Source: DATCVR01 sp036566745 (lineage in GTDB: Bacteria > Actinomycetota > Actinomycetes > Jiangellales > Jiangellaceae). From it: a stretch of 6,342 nucleotides of DNA. The first letter of the stretch is position 1. Each line of letters starts with the position of its first letter. Below, in pieces: positions 1 to 6,276 of the stretch. The notes beneath the pieces are model-generated. The model searched no databases and was not told where the DNA came from. It saw nothing but the letters and a program-made list of their open reading frames with translations. The DNA is taken from assembly GCA_036566745.1 (NCBI GenBank), contig DATCVR010000307.1:1-6342 (forward strand), in the 5' to 3' direction. The translations under genes and the position numbers were made by a program.

Positions 1-410
<410 letters not shown>

Positions 411-572
411 ACCACACTCACACGAGTTAAAAAGAATTTGATGGTTGCTACGCGTCCACTATGCGGTTCCCGAGTCACGGGCACCACCCCCCACACACCA
501 CACGTGGCTCCCCCTGGTTATGGGGTGGGTTGATGTGGGTGAGTGTGAGAAGGGGTTGCCGTTCTCGATAGT
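411..572 (+). other. 23S-5S internal transcribed spacer
   Basis: This spacer of about 162 nt separates the 23S and 5S genes. It is less GC-rich at its start (an A-rich patch near 427-438) and then has C-rich and GT-rich stretches around 485-515 and 523-550. The latter could pair partly with one another, for example the CCCC and GGGG runs near 512-526, as expected for a precursor trimmed by RNases. No tRNA cloverleaf, coding region or clear promoter is visible. Confidence 0.8.
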
Positions 573-690
573 GTTACGGTGGTCTTAGCGTAGGGGAAAC
601 GCCCGGTCCCATTCCGAACCCGGAAGCTCAGCCCTACAGCGCCGATGGTACTGCCCTGGAGACGGGGTGGGAGAGTAGGACGCCGCCGGA
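573..690 (+). rRNA. rrf: 5S ribosomal RNA (complete)
   Basis: This is a complete 5S rRNA of about 118 nt, a normal length. The conserved core runs from GGGGAAACGCCCGGTCCCAT at 593-612, through the CCGAACCCGGAAG segment (loop C and helix III), CGCCGATGGTACTG at 640-653, and GTGGGAGAGTAGGACGCCGCC near the 3' end. Helix I pairs CGGTGG (577-582) with CCGCCG (683-688), with U575 and A690 possibly extending it past one mismatch. The exact ends could move by 1-2 nt. It is the last gene of the rRNA operon and is followed directly by two terminator hairpins. Confidence 0.95.
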
Positions 691-701
691 CAAACACCTC
701 A

Positions 702-737
702 GTGAAGGCCGCCCACCACACGGTGGGCGGCCTTCAC
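702..737 (+). terminator. First rRNA operon terminator hairpin
   Basis: A perfect 16-bp GC-rich stem pairs 702-717 with 722-737 around the 4-nt loop ACAC (718-721). It begins 11 nt after the 5S 3' end. No T-run follows (the next bases are C-rich), so this is the U-less hairpin type common after actinobacterial transcription units. Position and stability make an rRNA terminator, possibly also a 3'-processing barrier, the natural reading. Confidence 0.85.
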
Positions 738-745
738 CCACACCC

Positions 746-809
746 ACCCCCATATGAGTGAGCCGGACGATGCCATAGGCACGTCCGGCTCGAGTCATGT
801 GGGGGTTTT
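746..809 (+). terminator. Second (tandem) rRNA operon terminator hairpin
   Basis: A long imperfect hairpin has three parts. The outer stem pairs 746-757 with 795-806 (12 pairs, one G-T wobble). After a small internal loop, a perfect 10-bp stem pairs 760-769 with 782-791. Then, with A770 bulged, a 4-bp TGCC/GGCA stem closes the loop ATA (775-777). The run TTTT at 806-809 follows on the + strand, and no matching A-run precedes the hairpin, so it is oriented to stop transcription from the rRNA operon. It backs up the hairpin 8 nt upstream and should insulate the peptidase genes from rRNA transcription. Confidence 0.8.
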
Positions 810-870
810 CTGCGTCTCGAGCCGCGTCGGCTGAATGCGCTGCCGTCAGGCCCCAAGCCCCGGGACCCGC

Positions 871-900
871 CTGAAGATCGACACGACGGGGGCGTACGGT
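871..900 (+). promoter_or_regulatory. Candidate promoter of the peptidase operon (possibly leaderless)
   Basis: The hexamer TACGGT at 895-900 fits the actinobacterial -10 pattern TANNNT. It ends 8 nt before the ATG at 909, so transcription would begin at or next to the start codon. A weak -35 candidate, CTGAAG (871-876, 3 of 6 matches to TTGACA), lies 18 nt upstream. No purine-rich Shine-Dalgarno sequence sits at proper distance before the ATG, which fits a leaderless mRNA. The -35 match is poor and short motifs occur by chance, so this remains a prediction. Confidence 0.45.
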
Positions 901-908
901 AACGAGCC

Positions 909-1745
909 ATGAAGTACCTGATCTCGGCCGATATGGAAGGGGCCACCGGGGTTACCTGGCCGGCAGATGTCGAGCCCGGCACCGAGCAGTGGCAACGCTG
1001 CCGGTCGATGTTCACCTCGGATGTCAACGGGGCAGTATCGGGTCTGTTCGATGGTGGAGCTGACGAGGTTCTCGTCAACGAAGCACATGCCACGATGCGC
1101 AACCTTCTGCTGGAAGAGCTCGATGTGCGAGCCACCATGATCACCGGTCGGCACAAGCCGCTGAGCATGATCGAGGGCATCCAGGCCGGCGACGTCGACG
1201 GCGTGGTGTTCCTGGGCTATCACGCGGGCGCCGGGGCCGAAGGCGTTCTGGCTCACACCTATCTCGCCAACTCCATCACCGGAGTCTGGGTCAACGGCGA
1301 CCCCGCGAGCGAAGGACGGCTGAACTCGCTGGTCGCGGCCGAATACGGCACCCCGGTGGTGCTGGTCACGGGCGACGACCGTGCCTGCGCCGACGCCGCC
1401 ACCTACGCACCACACGCTCGCACGGTCGCGGTCAAGGACTACGTGTCGCGCTATGCCGCGCGCTGTCGCCCACCCGCCCGCACCTTCGCCGACATCCGCG
1501 CGGCGGCCAAGGAGGCCGGCTCCCTCGCGATTCGGCACGCGCCCGCGACCTCCGCCGGCCCATACACCGTCGAGATCGAGGTCGACGCCACCCAGCTGGC
1601 CGATTCCGCCACCATCGTGCCCACGGTGGAGCGCATCGGCGAGCGCCGAGTCTCCTACACCGCGCCCACGGCCTACGACATGATCCGGTCCTTCAAGGCC
1701 GTCACCACACTCATCGCCAACGGCATCGAGAAGTCCTATGGCTGA
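909..1745 (+). CDS. dppA: M55 family D-aminopeptidase (DppA-type)
   Basis: A 278-aa zinc metallopeptidase of family M55. The type member, B. subtilis DppA, is a self-compartmentalising decamer that releases N-terminal D-amino acids such as D-Ala from short peptides. The length matches DppA (about 274 aa, from memory). The DppA active site is recognisable: Asp8 and Glu10 in the N-terminal SADMEG motif, His60 in VNEAH, His105 in GYHAGA, His116 in LAHTY (equivalent to the DppA nucleophile His115), and Glu135 in the segment ASEGRLNS. GDDRAC at 155-160 is another family signature. There is no signal peptide, so it is cytoplasmic. The ATG at 909 puts the conserved motif at the usual distance from the N terminus. 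It is the first gene of the operon, and its stop overlaps the next start by 8 nt. The exact substrate in this organism is inferred from the family. Confidence 0.93.
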   Translation: MKYLISADMEGATGVTWPADVEPGTEQWQRCRSMFTSDVNGAVSGLFDGGADEVLVNEAHATMRNLLLEELDVRATMITGRHKPLSMIEGIQAGDVDGVVFLGYHAGAGAEGVLAHTYLANSITGVWVNGDPASEGRLNSLVAAEYGTPVVLVTGDDRACADAATYAPHARTVAVKDYVSRYAARCRPPARTFADIRAAAKEAGSLAIRHAPATSAGPYTVEIEVDATQLADSATIVPTVERIGERRVSYTAPTAYDMIRSFKAVTTLIANGIEKSYG

Positions 1746-3051
1746 GTCCGCACACGACGACGTGGTCCGGCTGGTCTCCGAGCTGATCCGGATCGACACC
1801 TCCAATCGCGGCGGCGGCGACTGTGTCGAGCGCCCCGCGGCCGAGTTCGCGGCCGAGCAGCTGAGCGATGCCGGGGTCGAGGCCACGATCCTCGAGTCGG
1901 CTCCAGGGCGAGCCAACGTGGTGGCACGCATCGCCGGCTCCGAGCCGACCCGTGACGCGCTCCTCGTCCACGGCCACCTCGACGTCGTTCCGGCCGAGGC
2001 CGCGGACTGGACGGTCGATCCGTTCTCCGGCGAGGTCCGCGACGGCGTGGTGTGGGGCCGGGGCGCCGTCGACATGAAGAACATGGACGCGATGGTCCTG
2101 GCGATCGTGCGGGCCTGGGCACGCGAGGGCCGCCGGCCACGCCGAGACGTCGTGCTGGCGTTCACAGCCGACGAGGAGGACAGCGCGGCCTACGGCTCGG
2201 ACTGGCTGGTCCGCGAGCATGCCGAGCTGTTCGAGGGCTGCACCGAGGGCATCAGCGAGTCCGGTGCGTACACCTTCCACGCTGCCGACGGCGTGCGGCT
2301 CTATCCGATCGCGGCCGGCGAGCGTGGCACCGCCTGGCTCGACCTCACGGCCCGCGGCACGGCCGGGCACGGCTCCAAGGTCAGCCGCGACAACGCCGTG
2401 GGCGCCCTGGCCGCAGCTGTGGCCAGAATCGACGCCTACCAGTGGCCGGTACGGCTGTCGCCCACGGTGCGGGCCGCACTGGAGGCGATCAGCGCCGCCG
2501 TGGGTGTCGACGCGCGTCTCGACGACCCGTCCTTCGATCTTGACGACCTGTTGGACCGGCTCGGGCCGGCGCGCGCGCTCGTCGAGGCGACCGTGCGCAA
2601 CAGTGCGAACCCGACCATGTTGCGAGCGGGCTACAAGGTCAACGTCATCCCGGGCTCCGCCTCGGCGCGCGTCGACGGGCGGGTGGTCCCGGGCGGCGAG
2701 CAGGAGTTCGAGGCCACTCTCGACGAGTTGACCGGACCTCGCGTCGACTGGGCCTACCACCACCGCGAGGTCGCGCTGAGCGCTCCCACCGACGCGTCGA
2801 CGTTCGCGGCGATGTCCGAGGCCGTCCTCGCACACGACCCGGGCGCCCACGTCGTGCCCTACTGCATGGGCGGCGGGACCGACGCGAAGCAGTTCTCGCG
2901 GCTCGGCATCGTGGGGTACGGTTTCGCGCCGCTGCGCCTTCCCCCGGGCTTCGACTACGACTCGCTGTACCACGGCGTCGATGAGCGGGTTCCGGTGGAC
3001 GCCCTGCACTTCGGGGTCGACGTCCTCGATCGGTTCCTGTCGACCGCCTGA
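1738..3051 (+). CDS. M20/M25/M40 family metallopeptidase (dipeptidase/deacylase-like)
   Basis: A 437-aa dinuclear-zinc amidohydrolase of the M20 superfamily, which includes PepV, CPG2, DapE and ArgE; these cleave dipeptides or N-acyl amino acids. Visible motifs are HGHLDVVPA with His80 and catalytic-site Asp82; WGRGAVDMKN with bridging Asp112; TADEED with general base Glu146 and metal ligand Glu147; probable ligand Glu174 in SESG; the dimerisation (lid) domain, starting with GTAGHGS and His211, across roughly residues 200-325; GGGTDAKQF at 378-386; and the last metal ligand His412 in LYHGVDE. Length is normal and there is no signal peptide, so it acts in the cytoplasm. The ATG at 1738 lies inside the end of the M55 gene (8-nt overlap) with a weak GAGAAG at 1728-1733, suggesting translational coupling. 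The M20 family is too diverse to fix a substrate; an intracellular dipeptidase or acyl-amino-acid hydrolase is most likely. Confidence 0.92.
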   Translation: MAESAHDDVVRLVSELIRIDTSNRGGGDCVERPAAEFAAEQLSDAGVEATILESAPGRANVVARIAGSEPTRDALLVHGHLDVVPAEAADWTVDPFSGEVRDGVVWGRGAVDMKNMDAMVLAIVRAWAREGRRPRRDVVLAFTADEEDSAAYGSDWLVREHAELFEGCTEGISESGAYTFHAADGVRLYPIAAGERGTAWLDLTARGTAGHGSKVSRDNAVGALAAAVARIDAYQWPVRLSPTVRAALEAISAAVGVDARLDDPSFDLDDLLDRLGPARALVEATVRNSANPTMLRAGYKVNVIPGSASARVDGRVVPGGEQEFEATLDELTGPRVDWAYHHREVALSAPTDASTFAAMSEAVLAHDPGAHVVPYCMGGGTDAKQFSRLGIVGYGFAPLRLPPGFDYDSLYHGVDERVPVDALHFGVDVLDRFLSTA

Positions 3052-3086
3052 CCCGCTCCGCCGTCCGTCCCGATCTCGTCGTCCCT

Positions 3087-3091
3087 GGAGG
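3087..3091 (+). promoter_or_regulatory. Ribosome binding site for the S9 peptidase GTG start
   Basis: GGAGG lies 4 nt before the GTG at 3096 in the 44-nt gap after the M20 gene. It is the strongest Shine-Dalgarno match in the operon and supports the GTG as the true start. No terminator or promoter is evident in this gap, so the gene is probably cotranscribed with those upstream. Confidence 0.7.
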
Positions 3092-3095
3092 GCAC

Positions 3096-5138
3096 GTGGC
3101 CGAAGTCGCCGCCCACGGTGCATGGAAGTCGCCGATCGACGCTGAGTTGGTGGCGCGTCATGACGGCCGACCCGGCTGGCTGACCCACGCGGCCGGCTCG
3201 TTGTGGTGGGTGTCGCCGCGACCCGGCGAGGCGGGCCGCGTGGCGTTGATGCGTCGCCGCGGTGAGACCGACGAGGTCGTCCTGCCGGCGCCGTGGAGCG
3301 TGCGCAGCAGGGTGCACGAGTACGGCGGGCGGGCCTATGCCGTGGTCGACTCGGCCGAGCCGTCGGTGGTCTTCTCGGAGTACTCCGACCAGCGGCTGTA
3401 CGTCGTGACGCCGGGCGTCGACGACGAGCCCCGGCCACTGACTCCGGTGCCGCAGCGACCGTCCGGGCTGCGTTACGTGGAGCCGGTCGTGGCCCCTGGA
3501 GGCGACGAGGTGTGGTGCATCCGGGAGGAGCACTACGGCGAGTCGCCCACCGACGTCCGGCGGGCGATCGTGGCCGTTCCGCTCGATGGCGCGGCCGCCG
3601 TGGACCCGACGGCGGTGCGCACCGTGGTCACCGATCAGCATTTCCTGGCCTGCCCGCGGATCTCCCCGGACGCACGAATGCTGTCGTGGATCGGCTGGGA
3701 CCACCCGGACATGCCGTGGGACTCCACCCGCCTGCGCGTCGCGACGTTGGACGCCGGGGTCGCCGGCCCACCCGTGACGCTGGCCGGCGGGCCGGACCAG
3801 TCCGTCGTCCAGGCCGAGTGGAGCGCCGCGGACACGTTGACCTACGCCGGAGACGCCAGCGGCTGGTGGAACCTCTACCGGCTCACAATCGACGAGCGCC
3901 TGGTAGCCGCCGGCGACCCCGTCCCGCTGTGCCCCCGCGAGGAGGAGTTCGGCGGAGCGTTGTGGCAGCTCGGGATGCAGTGGTTCGCCGTGCTCGACAG
4001 CGGCGACGTGGCCACCGTCCACGGGCGGGCAGCGACAGCGCTCGGGGTCGTGTCGGCGTCCAACGGTGCGCTCCAGGACGCCGACTCGCCCGGACTGACC
4101 GAGTGGGCCGCCACCCTGGCCAGCGACGGGCAGACGGTCTGGGGCGTCGCCGGAGGGCCTGAGAAGCACGCCCGGCTCGCCTCCGTCCGGCTCGCCTCCG
4201 TCCGGATCGACGACCTGCGGGTCGAGCCGGCGAGCGCTCCGGAGGCCGCCGTCATCGACCCGGAGACCGCCCACGTCGCCTCTTCGGAGGCCGACGTCGA
4301 CCTGGCCTACCTGCCCCGGCCCGAAGCGCGGACCTTCGCCGCAACCGACGGCCGCGACATCCATGCCAGCCTGTATCCGCCACGCAACCCGCACGCCGAG
4401 GCGCCCGCCGGCGAGAAGCCGCCGTGGGTGGTATTCGTCCACGGCGGGCCGACCAGCCGCGCCTCGATGGTGTACGACCTCGAGATCGCCTACTTCACCA
4501 GCCGAGGCATCGGCGTGGTCGAGGTCAACTACGGAGGATCGACCGGCCACGGCCGCGAGTACCGCAACCGGCTGCGCGAGAACTGGGGCGTGGTCGACGT
4601 CGACGACTGCGCCGCGGTGGCGCTCGCGCTCGTGCGCGAGGGTCTGGCCGACGCGTCCCGGCTCGCCATCCGCGGGGGCAGCGCAGGCGGCTGGACCAGC
4701 GCCGCGGCTCTGACCTTCACCGACGTATTCGCCTGCGGCGTCATCCTGTACCCCATCCTGGACCTGGCCGGGTGGCGCACGGGGGAGACCCACGACTTCG
4801 AGTCGCAGTACCTCGAGAGCCTGGTCGGCCCGTGGCCCGCGTCGAAGCAGCGCTATCACGACCGCTCGCCGAGCAACTTTCCCGAGCGGATCACCGCGCC
4901 GTTCCTGCTCCTCCAGGGCCTCGAGGACGAGATCTGCCCGCCGGTCCAGGCCGAGCGATTCGTCGAGCTGGTGGCGGGCCGCGGGGTTCCGCACGCCTAC
5001 CTCACCTTCGAGGGGGAGCAGCACGGCTTCCGGCGGGCGGAGACGATCGTGCGGGCGCTCGAGGCGGAGCTGTCGTTGTACGGCCAGGTATTCGGCTTCC
5101 AAGCGGAGGACGTCGAACCGGTGACGCTGTCGACCTGA
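3096..5138 (+). CDS. S9 family serine peptidase (acylaminoacyl-peptidase/prolyl oligopeptidase-like)
   Basis: A 680-aa S9-family peptidase: an N-terminal beta-propeller (about 30-400) that filters substrates by size, then an alpha/beta-hydrolase domain (about 410-665). The oxyanion-hole segment VVFVHGGPTSR is at 445-455. The triad is clear: nucleophile Ser529 in GGSAGGW, Asp611 in QGLEDEICPP, and His643 in EGEQHGFR. Propeller signatures include VHEYGGRAY (73-81) and SDQRLYVV (97-104). The family hydrolyses short peptides, as dipeptidyl- or acylaminoacyl-peptidases; the specificity here cannot be read from sequence. There is no signal peptide, so it is cytoplasmic. It uses a GTG start with a good GGAGG. 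A 15-bp tandem duplication encodes RLASV twice at residues 360-369, near the end of the propeller. It is third in the operon, 44 nt after the M20 gene and 43 nt before the chosen S66 start. Confidence 0.93.
   Translation: MAEVAAHGAWKSPIDAELVARHDGRPGWLTHAAGSLWWVSPRPGEAGRVALMRRRGETDEVVLPAPWSVRSRVHEYGGRAYAVVDSAEPSVVFSEYSDQRLYVVTPGVDDEPRPLTPVPQRPSGLRYVEPVVAPGGDEVWCIREEHYGESPTDVRRAIVAVPLDGAAAVDPTAVRTVVTDQHFLACPRISPDARMLSWIGWDHPDMPWDSTRLRVATLDAGVAGPPVTLAGGPDQSVVQAEWSAADTLTYAGDASGWWNLYRLTIDERLVAAGDPVPLCPREEEFGGALWQLGMQWFAVLDSGDVATVHGRAATALGVVSASNGALQDADSPGLTEWAATLASDGQTVWGVAGGPEKHARLASVRLASVRIDDLRVEPASAPEAAVIDPETAHVASSEADVDLAYLPRPEARTFAATDGRDIHASLYPPRNPHAEAPAGEKPPWVVFVHGGPTSRASMVYDLEIAYFTSRGIGVVEVNYGGSTGHGREYRNRLRENWGVVDVDDCAAVALALVREGLADASRLAIRGGSAGGWTSAAALTFTDVFACGVILYPILDLAGWRTGETHDFESQYLESLVGPWPASKQRYHDRSPSNFPERITAPFLLLQGLEDEICPPVQAERFVELVAGRGVPHAYLTFEGEQHGFRRAETIVRALEAELSLYGQVFGFQAEDVEPVTLST
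4173..4205 (+). repeat. 15-bp in-frame tandem duplication inside the S9 gene
   Basis: The unit CGGCTCGCCTCCGTC occurs twice, identically (4173-4187 and 4188-4202), followed by CGG, the start of a third copy. It is in frame and codes for RLASV-RLASV-R at residues 360-370. Perfect identity including third positions points to a recent slippage duplication rather than selected protein repeats. The reading frame stays open, so the enzyme should remain functional. Confidence 0.85.
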
Positions 5139-5173
5139 CCCTGTGGACCTGACGACGAACGACCCCGGAGATC

Positions 5174-5177
5174 GGAG
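5174..5177 (+). promoter_or_regulatory. Ribosome binding site choosing the S66 peptidase start
   Basis: GGAG sits 4 nt before the ATG at 5182. The in-frame GTG at 5143, which would add 13 residues, has no purine-rich sequence before it, so the ATG is preferred. Confidence 0.6.
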
Positions 5178-5181
5178 CCAG

Positions 5182-6105
5182 ATGAGCGTGCCTGAACTGA
5201 CCCGACCGCGACGGCTCGTCGCTGGGGACCGGGTGGCGGTCGTGTCGCCGTCCGGCCCGGTGCCGAAGGATCGACTCGACGCCGGCTGCGAGACGTTGCG
5301 GAGCTGGGGCCTGGACGTCGTGGTGGGCACCCACGCCACCGATCGGCACGAGCGCTTCGACTACCTCGCCGGCCGCGACATCGACCGTGCCGCCGACCTC
5401 CAGCAGGCGTGGTGCGATCCGAGCGTGGCGGCGGTGTTCTGCGCCCGGGGCGGCTACGGCGTCCAGCGGATGGCTGAGCTGCTCGACTGGGACGCGATGC
5501 GTGCCGCGGGCCCCAAGGTGTTCGGCGGCTTCAGCGACATCACCGCCCTGACCGAGGCCTTCGCCCGCCATCTGGGGGTGGCGACGCTGCACGCACCGAT
5601 GATCGGCGAGCGGGTCTTCCTCGAGGACGCCGCCACCGCCGAACGGTTCCGCGCCACCCTGTTCGAGCCCGAGTCGGTGCAGGTCCTGACCTCGCCCACA
5701 GCGCGAGCGCTGCTGCCCGGGCGCGCCCACGGCGTCACCGTGGGCGGCTGTGTGAGCCTGCTCGCCGGCGAGATCGGGACGCCCACCGGCCGGGCCGGAG
5801 CCCGCGGCGGGATCCTCGTGCTCGAGGACATCGGCGAGAAGGCGTACCGGCTCGACGGCTTCCTGACTCATTTGCTCCGCGCCGGCTGGCTGGACGGCGT
5901 GGCGGGGATCGCCCTGGGGTCGTGGAAGGACTGCGAGCCGGTGGAGGAGCTCATGCTCGACCGTCTGGGCGGTCTGGGCGTGCCGATCATCTGGGAGCTG
6001 GGCTTCGGGCACAGCCCGACCTCGCTGACGATCCCGCTGGGTGTCGCGGCGACGCTCGACGCCGACGCCGGCACGCTCACCCTGGACGCGCCCGCCCTCG
6101 TCTGA
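5182..6105 (+). CDS. S66 family LD-carboxypeptidase (LdcA/MccF superfamily)
   Basis: A 307-aa serine peptidase of family S66. LdcA-type members remove the terminal D-Ala from L,D-linked murein tetrapeptides during cell-wall recycling; MccF-type members cleave microcin C-like peptide-nucleotide antibiotics. The N-terminal VAVVSPSGPV (18-27) is typical. The Ser-Glu-His triad is recognisable: Ser118 in GGFSD, a Glu in LEDIGE (Glu215 likely, Glu219 nearby), and His277 in GFGHSPTSLTIPLG. FCARGGYGVQR (86-96) is another family signature. Length is normal for the family and there is no signal peptide, so it acts in the cytoplasm. The ATG at 5182 was chosen because it gives the usual family N terminus and has a GGAG; the alternative GTG is at 5143. 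It is last in the operon, followed 10 nt later by a long palindrome. Sequence alone does not separate LdcA from MccF function; the M55 neighbour favours murein-peptide processing. Confidence 0.92.
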   Translation: MSVPELTRPRRLVAGDRVAVVSPSGPVPKDRLDAGCETLRSWGLDVVVGTHATDRHERFDYLAGRDIDRAADLQQAWCDPSVAAVFCARGGYGVQRMAELLDWDAMRAAGPKVFGGFSDITALTEAFARHLGVATLHAPMIGERVFLEDAATAERFRATLFEPESVQVLTSPTARALLPGRAHGVTVGGCVSLLAGEIGTPTGRAGARGGILVLEDIGEKAYRLDGFLTHLLRAGWLDGVAGIALGSWKDCEPVEELMLDRLGGLGVPIIWELGFGHSPTSLTIPLGVAATLDADAGTLTLDAPALV

Positions 6106-6115
6106 AGGCCGCGCC

Positions 6116-6184
6116 CCTCCTGGGAGATCGTTGGAACGCCCGGCCGCCACGACGGGCCACGTCCTTCCAACGATCACCCGGAGG
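6116..6184 (+). terminator. Long interrupted inverted repeat, probable operon terminator
   Basis: A hairpin begins 10 nt after the S66 stop codon. A perfect 11-bp stem pairs GATCGTTGGAA (6126-6136) with TTCCAACGATC (6165-6175). It extends outward past an A-A mismatch through GGG/CCC (6122-6124 with 6177-6179) and, with T6121 bulged, CCTCC/GGAGG (6116-6120 with 6180-6184): 19 pairs in all. Inside, GCCCG (6138-6142) can pair with CGGGC (6153-6157). No T-run follows. Its position suggests termination of the peptidase operon, but a protein-binding palindrome or a dispersed intergenic repeat is also possible. Confidence 0.6.
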
Positions 6185-6266
6185 AGTTCACCCGCCCGTC
6201 TCACGATTCTCAGGGGCTTCACAGGTCCGGAATGGTGTTCTTGTCGCCACTCTTCGGCACAACTCT

Positions 6267-6270
6267 GGAG
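6267..6270 (+). promoter_or_regulatory. Ribosome binding site for the MMPL gene GTG start
   Basis: GGAG is 6 nt before the GTG at 6277, good spacing. It supports that start over the in-frame ATG at 6232, which has only a weak upstream match (AGGT at 6223-6226) and would add 15 residues. Confidence 0.55.
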
Positions 6271-6276
6271 CACTCC

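Noticed and set aside
411..572. Possible tRNA in the 23S-5S spacer
   Set aside because: No GTTCRANNC T-loop motif or acceptor stem pairing was found.
518..721. A 67-codon open frame on the - strand across the 5S rRNA
   Set aside because: It overlaps the complete 5S gene and the terminator hairpin and has no protein-like features.
820..832. Small inverted repeat AGCCG-CGT-CGGCT upstream of the M55 gene as an operator
   Set aside because: Five pairs with a 3-nt loop in GC-rich DNA is expected by chance, and nothing else supports an operator here.
846..2165. A 439-codon open frame on the - strand opposite the M55 gene
   Set aside because: It is a shadow frame with no recognisable domain, and it covers two well-supported + strand genes.
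1711..3438. A 575-codon open frame on the - strand opposite the M20 gene
   Set aside because: It is a GC-bias shadow of the M20 and S9 genes. The translation is low in complexity (Arg/Pro-rich start) with no recognisable domain.
5143..5181. GTG at 5143 as the S66 start, adding 13 residues
   Set aside because: It has no ribosome binding site, and the extra residues precede the usual family N terminus; the ATG at 5182 with GGAG is better.
2955..5339. A 794-codon open frame on the - strand opposite the S9 and S66 genes
   Set aside because: It lies antisense to a gene with complete catalytic motifs. Such long open antisense frames are common in high-GC DNA because stop codons are rare. Its translation is rich in Arg, Gly and Pro and shows no family motif.
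5002..6273. A 423-codon open frame on the - strand opposite the S66 gene
   Set aside because: It runs through the S66 gene and the terminator palindrome and has no recognisable motif; a composition artefact.
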